Source of the DNA: Boswellia sacra
Taxonomy: Eukaryota; Streptophyta; Magnoliopsida; Sapindales; Burseraceae
Assembly: GCA_013180625.2 (NCBI GenBank)
Contig: SNVD02013263.1
Span: forward strand, 1-64,000
DNA: 64,000 bases
Reading direction: 5' to 3'
Below are positions 10,526 through 20,843 of the stretch, one piece after another (the stretch's first letter is position 1; the number at the start of each line of letters is the position of its first letter). The notes under the pieces were generated by a model, which saw nothing but the letters and a program-made list of their open reading frames with translations, searched no databases and was not told where the DNA came from. The translations under genes and the position numbers were made by a program.

Positions 10526-12355
10526 GCCTTATTTGTTTTTAAATTCTAAAAATATTTCCTAGAAACATAAATATATTAATATATTTTAAATTAATATTAA
10601 TCGTATATTATTTTTAAAATTAAAAAAATTCAAAATCAACTATATATTTTTTCTGAATTTTAATAACATAAACACACAATTCAAAAATAAATATTCTTAT
10701 AAATGAGAGTTCTGTCCTCTTAGGTTTCTCAAATGAGGGGGACAAGTATTATTAATGAAAGCATGAACTTTTCATGGATAAGATTATTTGTATAGGTAGT
10801 TAGAGAATTGCCCTTGTTGCAAGAAATGAATCTCAAACATTATCAATAATTGTAGTGACTTGTCCTACATTATATAGTTGCAAGAATAGATTTTACATTT
10901 CTAAAGAGGAGACCCCCTCCATGTAATAAACAGGTCTTTCCGGATATAATTAAAACTGTCACATCATAATTATATTATTTATTACATCATCATACTATCT
11001 GCTTAATAAGCGTATATAAAATATATATAATTTGATATAGAAAATTTGAGATATAATTTGGAAGAATATATTATTCTTAATTTATTGCACACTTTATGTT
11101 GTTTGTCTTTTATTGCGTTGTTGTTTGTGACTAATATACCATTTTCATTCACAGATTGTTCCGGGTTTTTGGTGGTAGAAATTTGAGATGGGGCAGGGAT
11201 GTTAACAAAAGAATAAAATAAAAGAAAGTGCTGCAGGAAATCTATCAAGTTTCAGCTTGAGAGAGAATATGTTAATTAACTTGGGGGTCAGGGTTGCTTG
11301 GGTAATAAAATCTTTATCATGTCTTCTGTACGTGGTTCACAAACTTACATATATCTATATCTAGATGTCATGCAGATTAATATTTAATAATCATTATGGG
11401 AGGGTTAAAAAGCTAAAACATTATTTTTTTTTTCGCTCCAATAACATATTAAAAACCATTTAACCGCTTAAATTAAGTTTTTCAAGTTATTTTTAACTTC
11501 AATACCGGTACTGACAAGGAAACTCTTTGTTTTCTAATTCGCACAAATCTCTGAAACTAGTTCAACTACATAATATTAAGCTCTTTAATTTGCATGGTCC
11601 AACAGGGCCACCACCCACCCATCAAATCTACAATTTTTCAACTTAATTATTATGAAGAAACTTTTATTTAACAGTCTCTCAAGCACAACCTTTTATCATA
11701 GAATTGGAATCTAAACCAATCTAAAAGGTTTTCGTTGTAATAATACTACTACGAATAAAATAATTAGTTGGCCTAAGAAAGTTCTATCATCAGAAGACAT
11801 AAAGCTACCAAACTCTAAGCACATTAGTGTTGGGCTTTTTTTTTTTTTTAATACCAACCAATGAAGTGATAAAAACAGTACCCACATCATGTACATAAAA
11901 TATATAGAAGGAAACTGCATATCATTATAGAAAACTATAAGAATATAGAACTGTAAAATTGTCCTTCACCAAGTCTAACATACCTGTTGGACGTTTTGAA
12001 TATTCAATGTTTCATGATTACTGACCCTTAATATTATAACAAAAGTTATTGTGAGTTTGTCAATTTGATGCTTAAGAATAAAACAGAGAAAAGGTATTGC
12101 AATAATATTCTACTTCTAATTAGATTCTAAGGCTGCTAACTGCTTATTCTCAAAAAGGTTATCAAAAAGTTGCTTATTCTCAAAAAGGTTATCAAAAAGT
12201 TGACAAGTGCGGCCACTCAAAAAAGCAACACTGAAGGGCCCCATGATACGCTGTTTCTTTTGTTTATTGGTTTGTTGGATAACTATTTACAGTTGCACAT
12301 ACGAGTTGTCGTATTAACGATTATATATTGAATATTGTAGAGTCTATATGGGGAT
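10526..12355. other. AT-rich intergenic DNA
   Basis: No supported gene. Two items can be noted. First, 11590-11960 shares phrases with 7830-8400 and 8640-8760 ('cccatcaaat', 'aattattat.aagaaac', 'aaccaatctaaaaggt'), so it is part of a local repeated family. Second, the 30-bp perfect tandem duplication at 12141-12200. The region around 10700-10760 also resembles 34910-34960, which extends the duplication across the hAT-like insertion. Confidence 0.5.
12141..12200 (+). repeat. Perfect 30-bp tandem duplication
   Basis: Two identical adjacent 30-base units begin 'tgcttattctcaaaaaggtt' and continue 'atcaaaaagt'. The lack of any mismatch suggests a recent slippage event. Confidence 0.95.
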
Positions 12356-13763
12356 TGATAGGTGTCTATTTATGTATTACTTTCATATCAATTCGTCCAT
12401 GTTTCTTTGCTATATCTCTTGGTATTTTTATGTTTTTGTGTGGTTTTGATGTTTGTAGGAGTTTTGGAGCAACTTGCACAAAAATGGAGTAAAACCCTTC
12501 ATTTTTACTTCTGCTAATCAACCATCTTCTCGGATTTAATTGTATTGACATACAATGAACCCGATGACGTATCATATACCGTTGAAAAGCTCTCGAAGTC
12601 TACTTTTTGGAGAAATTTACGGTTTATGAATCCATTCAGTGTACCGAAAGTTGTAATCAAAACAGTGTGAGAAGTATAGAAATGTAATTCCACACATCAC
12701 TGTAGCATGTATAATACGGGACTGTAGCTGTACTGTAGCAGAGTATTTAAACACATTTTAGGGTTTTATTTTCATAACTTGAAGAGGGGAGAACGTGGTG
12801 GAGGCTGAAGCTCTGAATTCTTTCATCTCTTGGAGTTCTTGAAGGAGAAAGGAAGCTTGGAAAGAGGAAGAACTACAATCCAAAGAGAATTACATCAAAT
12901 TTGCTAAGTTTTTTCCTTCCCTTTCATTTTCTGGAATGTCTCCATGTTGTATTGTATTTACCACATTCTTAAACATGTGTAACTGAATCTGAATTGGTTG
13001 AGGGTGATTTCAAAGCCCCTGATATGGTTTTTGTAAGTTGATTGTGCAAGAAGTTGTTATCCAATTCTCTAATTGAAGTTGCTTGTATTTTCCCATGTCT
13101 AATGCTTATGATTGCTTGCTGGATTGTATTTGGGTGGCCAACTGAATATAATCTGGATATTGTCTATTGCTAGACTAGAAATCTTGATCCGTAATTGTCT
13201 TGAATTTCTAATCATTAGTAGCAAAATTGTGATCAGAGATTGCAATTGGAGAATACAACCTAAGTTAAATAATCCGAGCTTGTGTGTTTATTGCTTAGAT
13301 CAACCTATCTTTCTTATCGTAATGCATCCATTGAATTAAATTTAGAGAGCTTGTTCTAGGTTGTTTAATGGATAGAGATTAAATAAAGAGCCTGTTTTAT
13401 TTAACAACAAAGTAAGGAAAGATTGGGATAACAGAGCTTGTTGTTATCTACGGTTGATAATTTCAATGGTGTATTTGGATGACAATTCTATGATTAATTA
13501 GCAAATCTATATCTTGTGGTAGAGAAGGATCCCTTAACCAGGTTTCTCTCATTGAGTTTTCACTCAAATTAACTTTCTGTTTTGTTATTCTTTAATTGCA
13601 TTAATATTTCATCTAGTTAATCAATCAACAAAACCCCCCTCATTTAGTTTATTGTTGCTTTCGAATAACAAATTCAATTAGAATCAATCCTCGTGGGAAC
13701 GATATCTTACTTATCACTTTATTACTTGTGCGACTAGTATACTTGCTAGTTTCGAACGCATCA
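12356..13763 (+). repeat. 5' LTR of the accessory-gene retrotransposon
   Basis: A 1,408-bp LTR begins TGATAGGTGTC and ends CGAACGCATCA (terminal TGAT/ATCA). It is nearly identical to 20844-22253, with scattered single-base changes and a few short indels, which implies a fairly recent insertion. A TATTTAAA box at 12744-12751 precedes a purine-rich start region (GAAGAGGGGAG) where transcription probably begins. Confidence 0.95.
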
Positions 13764-13769
13764 AGTTTT

Positions 13770-13787
13770 TGGCGCCGTTGCCGGGGA
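13770..13787 (+). promoter_or_regulatory. Primer binding site, tRNA-Asp type
   Basis: TGGCGCCGTTGCCGGGGA lies 6 bases after the LTR end. It is the well-known primer site used by many plant Athila/Tat-like gypsy elements and appears intact, so cis-competence for first-strand synthesis is retained. Confidence 0.9.
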
Positions 13788-13869
13788 TTGATTTTCTAAT
13801 CAATTTGTTATTCTGTTTTTACTACTGATTCTTGATTGTTATTTCCTGATTGTTTGTGTTTAGGCTTTT

Positions 13870-15321
13870 ATGTCCGAGGGAGAAGCGGATCAACGACTTA
13901 AGAGAATTAAGGAGTTTCTCCAATCCTCGAATTTAAGGCTAAATCGGTCAATTTCAACTCCACCTCTAGAATTTGACCTTGCACGACATACTTCCCTCCC
14001 ATCTTCTTGCAGTTCAATCAAATCTGAATCGGAAGCAATGGCGATGGAAAACGATCAGACTCTTAAGGAGTTAGCGGCTCCAATTATTGATCAACAACCG
14101 CTATGCATAAGCACCAATTTTGAGATAGATTTTGAACTTAAATCTGGACTGATTCATCTCTTGCCTACATTTCATGGTTTTGGCAGGAGAGGATCCTATC
14201 AAATACCTCAGAGAATTTCATGTGGTATGCTCAAGTATGAAGCCAACTGGCGTGTCTGAGGAGCAAATAAAATTGAGAGCTTTTCCATTCTCATTAGCAG
14301 ATTCGGCGAAAGATTGGCTATACTATCTACCATCGGTTACCATTACCACGTGGAATGAGATAAGTAAACTCTTTTTAGAGAAATACTTTCCCACTTCAAA
14401 AGTTATAAACATTAAAAAAGATATTAGTGGCATTCGACAACACAATGGAGAATCACTTCATGAATATTGGGAGAGATTTAAAAGGTTATGTGCTAGCTGT
14501 CCAAACCATCAAATTAGTGATGGACTCCTAATTCAATATTTCTATGAGGGTCTCTTACCAATGGAAAGGAGTATCATTGATGCTGCTAGTGGTGGAGTAC
14601 TGGTTAATAAAACACCGAATGTTGCAAGACGTTTGATTAGCGACATGGCAACAAACTCCCAACAATTCAGCGGCCAATTTGAGCCACAACTACCAAGGAG
14701 AGTAAATGAGGTAAGTACCCCGAACATTGAACAACAACTTTCTGAGCTTACCTCTCTTGTAAAAAAATGGCTGTAGGACATATGCATCAATCTTATGTAT
14801 GTGGAGTATATTCTACAACGGAGCATCCAACCGACATGTGTCCAACTTTGCAAGAAGGAGATACGGAACAAGCCAATGCCATGGGTGGATTTCTAGGACA
14901 ACCAAGCCAAAGTTACATTAATCATCAACCAATCACTCCAAATGCCATACCAAATCAGCCACCAGGTTTCAATCAATCAAGAGTGCAGCAATTATTTCAA
15001 GTGGAACCACAACCAGCACCACAACTAGCTCCACAAAACTCAAGTATGGATCTCCAGGACATTGTTAAAATACTTGCTACTAACACAATGCAATTTCAGC
15101 AGGAAACTAGGGCAAGTATCCAAAACCTGGAAAATCAAATGGGACAATTGGCTACTAACATGAGCAAATTCGAGAGCAAGAGCTTAGAAAAAATACCTTC
15201 TCAGACAGTGATCAATCCAAGAGAGAATGCTAGTGCAATCACTTTGAGAAGTGGAAAGCAATTACAAGTTCCACAAAAAGTCACAAACCTAAATGAAGGG
15301 GATGACACCACTTCACCATGA
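13870..15321 (+). pseudogene. Gag polyprotein of Athila/Tat-like element, two frameshifts
   Basis: The ATG at 13870 opens a basic N-terminus (MSEGEADQRLKRIKEF). The capsid core follows from about 14174: an 'EDPIKYLREFH' segment, then 'LRAFPFSLADSAKDWLYYL', an F-EKYFP motif and 'ESLHEYWERFKRLCASCP'. After 14767 comes the tail with CGVYSTTEHPTDMCPTLQE, a variant knuckle of this clade in which one expected cysteine position is tyrosine, then a Q/P-rich region and an 'NLENQMGQLA' block. The frame changes near 14183 and again near 14765 (in an A-run), so Gag is not continuous. Gag would form the particle and bind element RNA. Confidence 0.88.
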
Positions 15322-15433
15322 ACAAAAACATCATCTTCAAGGTAGACCTTAAACTCAAATTCCTTCATATGTTTACTCTCCACCTTTTCCTAGCAGATTT
15401 GCAAAATCAAAGAGGAGGAACAAACAGGAAATC

Positions 15434-16600
15434 TTGGAAGACTTTCGCAAGATCGAGGTAACTACTACCCACTTCGATGCTATAAGCAAGTACCATCGTT
15501 ATGCAAAATTTCTCAAGAAGTTATGCACCAACAAGAGAAAGTTGAAGGGAAATGAGAAAGTAAGCGTGGGGGAAAATGTTTCAGCTGTACTACAAAGAAA
15601 AATTCCTCCGAAATGCAAATATCCAGGTACGTTCACCATTCCATGCACCATTGGTAGAACCAAGTTTGAAAGAGCTATGTTAGATTTAGGAGCATCTATT
15701 AATATCATGCCATATTCTATTTATGCTTCTTTAAATCTTGGACCTCTTGCGGAAACTGGTATTACCATTCAACTTGCTGATCGTTCTAAGGCATATCCCA
15801 CGGGAGTTGTGGAAGATGTGCTTGTGCAGGTAAATCAATTGGTTTTCCCAGTAGACTTCTATGTTCTTGAAATGGAGGATGAGACATCTCCTAATCCAAC
15901 ACCAATTCGTTTGGGGAGACCATTCTTGAAAACTGCTCGAACTAAGATTGATGTTCCTGATGGCACTCTCACCATGGAATTCGATGGCGAGGTGATTCGT
16001 TTCAATATTTTTGAGACAATGAGGTATCCTAGTGACTTGCATTCTGTTTTTGCAGTTGATGTTATCAATTCTTTGCCACAACAACATTTTGAGTTAACTC
16101 ACAAGGATGGATTAGAAGTGGTTTTTAGTGAGCACATAGGGACAGAAAATTACAAGGAATCAAGAAGGTTGATACAAGTGTCCAAAGAAATGGAGGAAGC
16201 TGTGGCACGCTTAGATGAGACCATAGCTATAACCACAAATAGGTATGATGTTTCGTGCATTCAATTTCCTTTATCTAATGTGAAACTTCTGCCTTCTATG
16301 ATGAAAGCCCCTACCTTGGAGCTTAAGCATCTTCCAGATCATTTGAAGCATGGATTCTTGGATAAGAATGATCTTTTGCCAGTTAAAATAGAAATGGGCC
16401 TTGCACCACTACAAGAAGAGAAACTCGTCCGAGTACTTAGAGATCACAAACAGCTATTGGGTGGACGATTGTTGACATCCAAGGCCCAGCCATATGCATG
16501 GACTGTATCTTGTTGGAAAAAGGATCCAAGCCCACTAGAAAGCACAGCGAAGATGGAACCCTGCCATTTTGGATGGAACCACTCTAGCTGGGAACGTTAA
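15434..16600 (+). CDS. Retroviral-type aspartic protease plus truncated RT linker
   Basis: A 388-codon open stretch. Residues about 75-170 are a pepsin-like retroviral protease with the active-site motif MLDLGASINIMP (residues 82-93); DLGAS is usual for this plant gypsy clade. The second strand motif is 'IRLGRPFLKTA'. After about residue 285 comes the pre-RT linker, which ends with an 'LRDHKQLLGGRLLTSKAQ' block where RT should begin. The frame then runs 50 more codons into sequence typical of the far 3' side of pol and stops at 16600. It is probably translated as part of a Gag-Pro readthrough; the upstream stop at 15321 and the gag frameshifts weaken that. Confidence 0.85.
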   Translation: MEDFRKIEVTTTHFDAISKYHRYAKFLKKLCTNKRKLKGNEKVSVGENVSAVLQRKIPPKCKYPGTFTIPCTIGRTKFERAMLDLGASINIMPYSIYASLNLGPLAETGITIQLADRSKAYPTGVVEDVLVQVNQLVFPVDFYVLEMEDETSPNPTPIRLGRPFLKTARTKIDVPDGTLTMEFDGEVIRFNIFETMRYPSDLHSVFAVDVINSLPQQHFELTHKDGLEVVFSEHIGTENYKESRRLIQVSKEMEEAVARLDETIAITTNRYDVSCIQFPLSNVKLLPSMMKAPTLELKHLPDHLKHGFLDKNDLLPVKIEMGLAPLQEEKLVRVLRDHKQLLGGRLLTSKAQPYAWTVSCWKKDPSPLESTAKMEPCHFGWNHSSWER

Positions 16601-16904
16601 ACAAGCGTCTTATTGGATGCAACCCAAGTTTTTGCAATAAATAAAAAGAAAAGAAAAATAAAATAAGGTAATAATGATCGATTTTTATGTCTCGAGGAGA
16701 TTCCTTTCACAGGCCATCAAATTGATCAGGTTTTATCTCTCTTTGCCATCTGTCTTATTTGTTTTTATATTTCTTTTACTTGTTTTTGACTTTGGTTTGC
16801 TATTGTGTTGTTATCTCTTTTATGTGTCTTTAGTTTCGTTTTTGCTCTTTTCTTTTCCTTTCTTTTGTTTAATTTGATTACTCTGTGCTTTGAGCCCATT
16901 TGTG
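16601..16904 (+). other. Post-pol untranslated stretch with candidate intron
   Basis: The sequence 'gttaaacaagcgtc' with 'ggatgcaacccaagttt' at 16593-16633 is the type of phrase normally found just downstream of integrase in Athila/Tat-like elements, so it marks a pol deletion. From about 16725 to 16900 the plus strand is strongly T-rich and ends TTTGTGCAG at 16896-16904, a good 3' splice site. AAGGTAATAA at 16662-16671 is a possible 5' splice site. Env-like genes of Athila elements are expected to be expressed by splicing, so this may feed the accessory ORF. This is inference from sequence only. Confidence 0.4.
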
Positions 16905-17006
16905 CAGCAGCTTGTGGAAACATCCAAACGGAAGTTGAAGTCATTCGCCAAAGTTTTGAAACGTGCATATCTTGGAGAAAAACAAACCCGATCGCATTAT
17001 CGGTAA
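16905..17006 (+). other. Short basic open stretch ahead of the CRP-like ORF
   Basis: Directly after the candidate splice acceptor, 33 codons run open from QQLVETSKRKLKSF to a TAA at 17004-17006, 24 bases before the CRP-like ATG. It is lysine/arginine rich and has no initiator of its own. It could be the 3' end of an upstream captured ORF, for example the tail of another viral or host protein. I do not recognise it. Confidence 0.3.
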
Positions 17007-17029
17007 TATCTCTTCTTTTCTCCTCTTCA

Positions 17030-17508
17030 ATGGATGCCGATATCTTTCTGTCGAACCTTCGTAAATATTTCTCTTCACTTCCTCAAAATGCTGTGTTTAA
17101 AATTTATAAAGTACGGATGACTAGACTTTGGGCATTGATGCTCCTAAATGTGCTGCTGATATCCGATGGCTTATCGAAGCCAAGGTGAGATTGTCCGGTG
17201 AGCCGGACATTAATCTCGCAAAATACATGCCTGGTCTAAGAAAGAGCTACTACGCCAAGAGGCGAAGAGCAAAAAGGTTACAAGTATGTTATAAATGTGC
17301 TAGATGGAATTGTAACCGGACTTGTCGTTCATTAGTTTTTGTATCCAGGAATAGAGAAGATAAACTTTCATTTATTAAGAATGGTTTGAGTAATGAGTCG
17401 CTGGATAATGTTTTGTTAACTCTCGAGTCACATTCTTGTGGACTTGTTCAGCGTGAATTGCTTATCTATGGACACAATTTCGTGATGAATTGCAGTGTTA
17501 TAGTCTAG
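17030..17508 (+). pseudogene. Cysteine-rich, arginine-rich small protein, plant-virus CRP-like
   Basis: The ATG at 17030 follows a CT-rich leader. The frame shifts once near 17105-17128; the downstream part runs open to 17508. The distal part contains SYYAKRRRAKRLQ followed at once by CYKCARWNCNRTC (four cysteines spaced 2, 4 and 3), then 'REDKLSFIKNGLS'. A run YA(K/R)RRRA directly before a CxxC finger and then a short SxN...FI..G region is the layout of the small 3'-proximal nucleic-acid-binding proteins of carla-, viti- and related flexi-type plant RNA viruses, several of which suppress RNA silencing (established for those families). Homology here is inferred from motif order only. It lies in the place of pol/env, upstream of the hairpins and the LOG sequence. 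A host zinc-finger origin cannot be excluded. Confidence 0.5.
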
Positions 17509-17811
17509 GGAATCTGACTAAAAACGACCCTGTTTGCCAGTTTATAAGAAAACTAGATGGGAAGCAAATCCCGACTCATAGAAGGCGTTTCAGCCGTTAC
17601 TGGACGTAAAACCAGAGGAAGATGTGAGCCACAATCACAACTACTTGTATATTTGAATTGTGTTGTTGTTGTAGAATTTTTTTTCTTGTTTCGTTTGATC
17701 TGATTATCAATGTTGTTTTTGTGTTGTTGTTGTTTGTTGATTTTGTTTGTTTTAATTTCAAGTTTTCTTTTTGACAAACCATATGACTTACCTATGGCAT
17801 AAGTACACGTC

Positions 17812-18058
17812 GGAGACAAGTGTGGAGGTTTTGTCAACCTCCACCGAAAGTGTATCTCCATTTTTTATGCTTCACGTGGGAGACAAGTGTGGGGGTTTTG
17901 TCAACCCCCGCCGAAAGTGTATCTCCATTTTCCATGCTTCACATTGGAGACAAGTGTGTAGGTTTTGTCAAACCTCGCCGAAAGCATATCTCATTTTTTC
18001 AAATCTTGGGGCGATAAATCTGCATCGAGCAACCCCCACCGAAAGTATGTCCCCATGT
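17812..18058 (+). repeat. Tandem hairpin repeat, about 68-bp unit, three full copies and one partial
   Basis: Each unit has GGAGACAAGTG, an arm (GTGGAGGTT, then GTGGGGGTT, then GTGTAGGTT), a TTGTC-type loop, the matching arm (AACCTCCAC, AACCCCCGC, AAACCTCGC), and then CGAAAGTGTATCTCC. GGAGA...TCTCC can close an outer stem around the inner 9-bp stem. Between copies 1 and 2 the inner stem changes on both sides at the same position (A-T pair to G-C pair), so pairing is preserved. A fourth, partial unit is at 18028-18050. It lies between the CRP-like ORF and the LOG sequence and is probably transcribed with them. Confidence 0.85.
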
Positions 18059-18188
18059 GTCAAAATTTGAGAGTTTTATGGGTGTATATATACATTCTGC
18101 ATTTTTCATATGTCATTCCATAACCTGTCTTGCAATTGAAAAGCATAATATCTAACGTGTCTTACACAAGATTAGAGCACTTGTAGAA

Positions 18189-18839
18189 ATGGAGAAAACA
18201 CCAATTCAGCGATTCCGCAATATATGCGTATTTTGCGGATCGCAATTTTGGTAAAGATGGAGAGTTTACCACAGCAGCTCTTGATCTTGGTAGGACATTA
18301 GCTGCGAGGGGTATTAATTTGATTATGGAGGGGGTAGTCTTGGGTTAATGGGGTGTGTGTCAACAGCTGCATCCCTAGGAGGGAGCAAAGTTCTCGGCAT
18401 TTTCCCTAAACCATTAGCTGTTCGAGATATCGTAGGCAACACAATCGGGGAAGAGTTACAGGTCTCTAGTATGCATGAGCGTATTGCACATATGGTTGTT
18501 AAGTCCGATGCATTTATAGCTTTGCCGGGTGGTTATGGTACATTAGAGGAGATATTTAAAATCACCTCTTGGGCACAGCTAAACATCCATCGGAAACCCA
18601 TTTGTTTGTTAAATGTTAATAATTTTTTTGATGGTTTGTTGTCCTTTCTTGATCAAGCTGTAGAAAAAAATTTCATCTCACCGTCAGCAAGGCAAATGCT
18701 GGTTACAGCTTCAACTGCAGGAGAGTTAATTGACAAACTACAAGAACTCGTCTATTCACCTGATCCAACAATGGCTCGGATAAATTGGTTTGGAGAAGGC
18801 AACAAAAGGCGTCAACTGGATTTAACCCTCCATCTGTAA
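18189..18839 (+). pseudogene. LOG: LOG-type cytokinin riboside 5'-monophosphate phosphoribohydrolase, captured, intronless
   Basis: LOG enzymes cleave cytokinin riboside monophosphate to the free active hormone. The 651-bp span is about the usual LOG length. The ATG at 18189 opens an ICVFCGS N-terminus. One extra base near 18243 and one missing base near 18324 shift the frame for about 81 bases, then it returns to the original frame at YGGGSLGLMG. From 18348 it is open to TAA at 18837-18839 with the family signature PGGYGTLEE (18525-18551), a preceding SMHER segment whose arginine is a conserved catalytic position, and WAQLNIHRKP. The lysine usual after that arginine is isoleucine. There are no introns, though plant LOG genes normally have several. 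The two indels make this copy probably non-functional unless translation starts at the internal ATG 18348, which would lack the nucleotide-binding N-terminus. Confidence 0.9.
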
Positions 18840-20827
18840 TCTCTATTTGCTAGTTTGCTTCGTTTTTGTTTGCTTTCTTTTTATTGTGTTTATTTGAAGT
18901 TTTTCATGTTATTTATTTTGAGATTTTTCAGGTTGTTTCTTTCCTCCCAGGTAATATTTTCTAATCTTGGTTTTTAGAGTGGTGGCTTAAAAAGTTTAAG
19001 TCCTCTTAAAACGCATTATGGAACAAAAAATTTCCCCGCCTTTTTTTATTTCTCCATAATGGGCTGAATAAGAGGCTACTTCTAACTTTTTTTACAATGA
19101 ACCATTCTAATGACTTGTTTTGTTTGCGTGGCTTCTTGGCACTTTGTTATTTTATGAAGTTAGTTTAGTTTGTGTAATTTGAGTTTGTGTGTTTTTGGTC
19201 TTTATTCATTTTTCGATTCGAAAAAAAAAACATTGTGGAAAAACCTGAGAATGGCAGAATATGGGGTTTTCTTAAACCTTGAAACGCATTCTTCCTTAAT
19301 AACTTTGTAGTTTGTTTATTTCATGTTGTTTGAAGTGTCTTGTTTCTTGTTTTATTCTTTCATAATAAAGGTATATAGGCTGGAAACCTTAAGTCGGCGG
19401 GCTACTGGTCCTAAGGATTGTTGAAATATACAATCTTGACTCAGGTGTAACAATGCCACGTACCTCTTTTCTTGCATTTTGTAGGTCGATGATAAGATAA
19501 TGATTGAATTAAGAATAACTCTTGGAAAATGATAAATGATGCATGGATCTGTGTGCTTGAATGTTTATTGGTTTTCGCTTTGCTTTTGATTCCTTGCGCA
19601 ACATTGAGCACTGAGCTATTATCACTGAGTTATTTGTTCACTTAGAGAAAGTTATGTAATTTAAATGCTTCTTCAGATTTCAATGAATTCTAGAACTTGT
19701 TTGATGGTCACTCGAGGCGAAATCCTAGACTGTGCAACATTGGGGAAATGATTTAGCCATCTTTGGACCGTTTGAGCCTTAATAGCCAACCTTGACTGAA
19801 ATTGATCCCTAGTTACCCCTTTGAGCCTTTGTAAGCCTTTTTTCTTTGTTAACTCACTAAAAGATTTCCTAACCTCAAATGAATTTGTTCCAAACAGTTT
19901 ATCCCTTACCTATGAGCAAGTAGATCATTCACAATTAAATTCTGAGCTATGTTCTAGTTTTGGGAAGTTAGAGGAGGTTGGGATGTGTCATGAGCATGCA
20001 AGTGAGTCCTATTGTGTTTGTAAAAAAAAGAAAAAAAAAAGCAAATCTGTACTTATCGTCCACGTACTTACACATTGAGGACAATGTGTTGTTTAAGTGT
20101 GGGGGAGGGGAAGTGTAATAAAAAAAAAAAGAGAAAAAAAAGAAAAAAAGAAAAAAAAAGAACAAAAGAAGAAGAATAAGAGATCTATACCCTTAAGTGT
20201 TCTTAAAAAGAATGAAACAACAAAGTGTGGGGGTGTAGTTTATTTTGTTTTCTACAAAAAAAAAAAAGGAAGATTGAGTATTCTAAATAAGTTTGGGGGA
20301 GTAACCTGGTTAATTGAAATAAAGTTGTGTTATAGGGTTGAGCTCTACTTTGCCTTGAATGATTTATATGTTTGTGGGCGATTTGAGCTAAATTATTATC
20401 CTTTATCATACCTTCACCCAAGCCAAACGTTATAAGCTTAATAAAGTCCTACTTGATCCTTGGTGTTGTGCATGTCTACATTAGTGGAGAGTGACTTGAA
20501 AAGAAGGCCTCTGGAGTTCATTTATACACACATCTTCAATATTAAATATGATTCATTTTTATGCATAAACTCATCGGGTTACAAGTGATTAGATGAGAAT
20601 GGCTCTACACACACACACTTGAGGAATTGAAGTGAAGCGAAACTAATCCTTGAGATGAAATTCTTGATCAAGTGCATTATTTTGAAGTTTTCCTTGGGTT
20701 ATAATTAAGTACAGTCTTTGAGGCCTATTTGCAAGATGAAGCATTTGTGTGTTTTAATTTTTTGTTGATTCTGTTTCGGTTTAGTTTTATTTCATATTGT
20801 CGTAATTGCTCGAGGACTAGCAAAGTC
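18840..20827 (+). other. Long 3' non-coding region of the retrotransposon
   Basis: No convincing gene. It includes a long imperfect hairpin at 18987-19092. Phrases near 19750-19840 ('tttggaccgtttgagcc', 'ccctttgagcctttgtaagcc') are common in the 3' region of related plant gypsy elements. A-rich tracts lie at 20020-20040, 20120-20170 and 20258-20270, with GTGTGGGGGAGG words near 20097 resembling secondary polypurine tracts. Confidence 0.6.
18987..19092 (+). repeat. Long imperfect inverted repeat (hairpin)
   Basis: The 5' arm (18989-19022) contains AAAAAGTT, AGTCCTCTTA and CATTATGGA in that order. The 3' arm (19053-19092) contains TCCATAATG, TAAGAGG, ACTT and AACTTTTTT, pairing in reverse order with small internal loops. 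The loop is about 30 bases. It lies 150 bases after the LOG stop. Confidence 0.75.
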
Positions 20828-20843
20828 TAAGTGTGGGGGAATT
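20828..20843 (+). promoter_or_regulatory. Polypurine tract
   Basis: AAGTGTGGGGGAATT directly precedes the 3' LTR start TGATAAGTG, the normal second-strand priming site. It appears intact. Confidence 0.85.

Noticed and set aside
12366..12575. 69-codon frame repeated at 20854-21063
   Set aside because: It lies in the LTR and is repeated only because the LTR is repeated.
17553..17861. Minus-strand frame beside the CRP-like ORF, rich in N, K and T
   Set aside because: Low-complexity antisense of a T/G-rich tract and of the hairpin repeat; no motif.
17812..18058. CRISPR-like array
   Set aside because: Repeats are adjacent without unique spacers and the genome is a plant; the units form hairpins instead.
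17771..18070. Plus-strand frames through the hairpin repeats
   Set aside because: Translation is repetitive because the DNA is repetitive; base pairing, not codons, is conserved between units.
20097..20435. Lysine-rich 112-codon frame
   Set aside because: An artefact of A-rich tracts in the retrotransposon 3' region.
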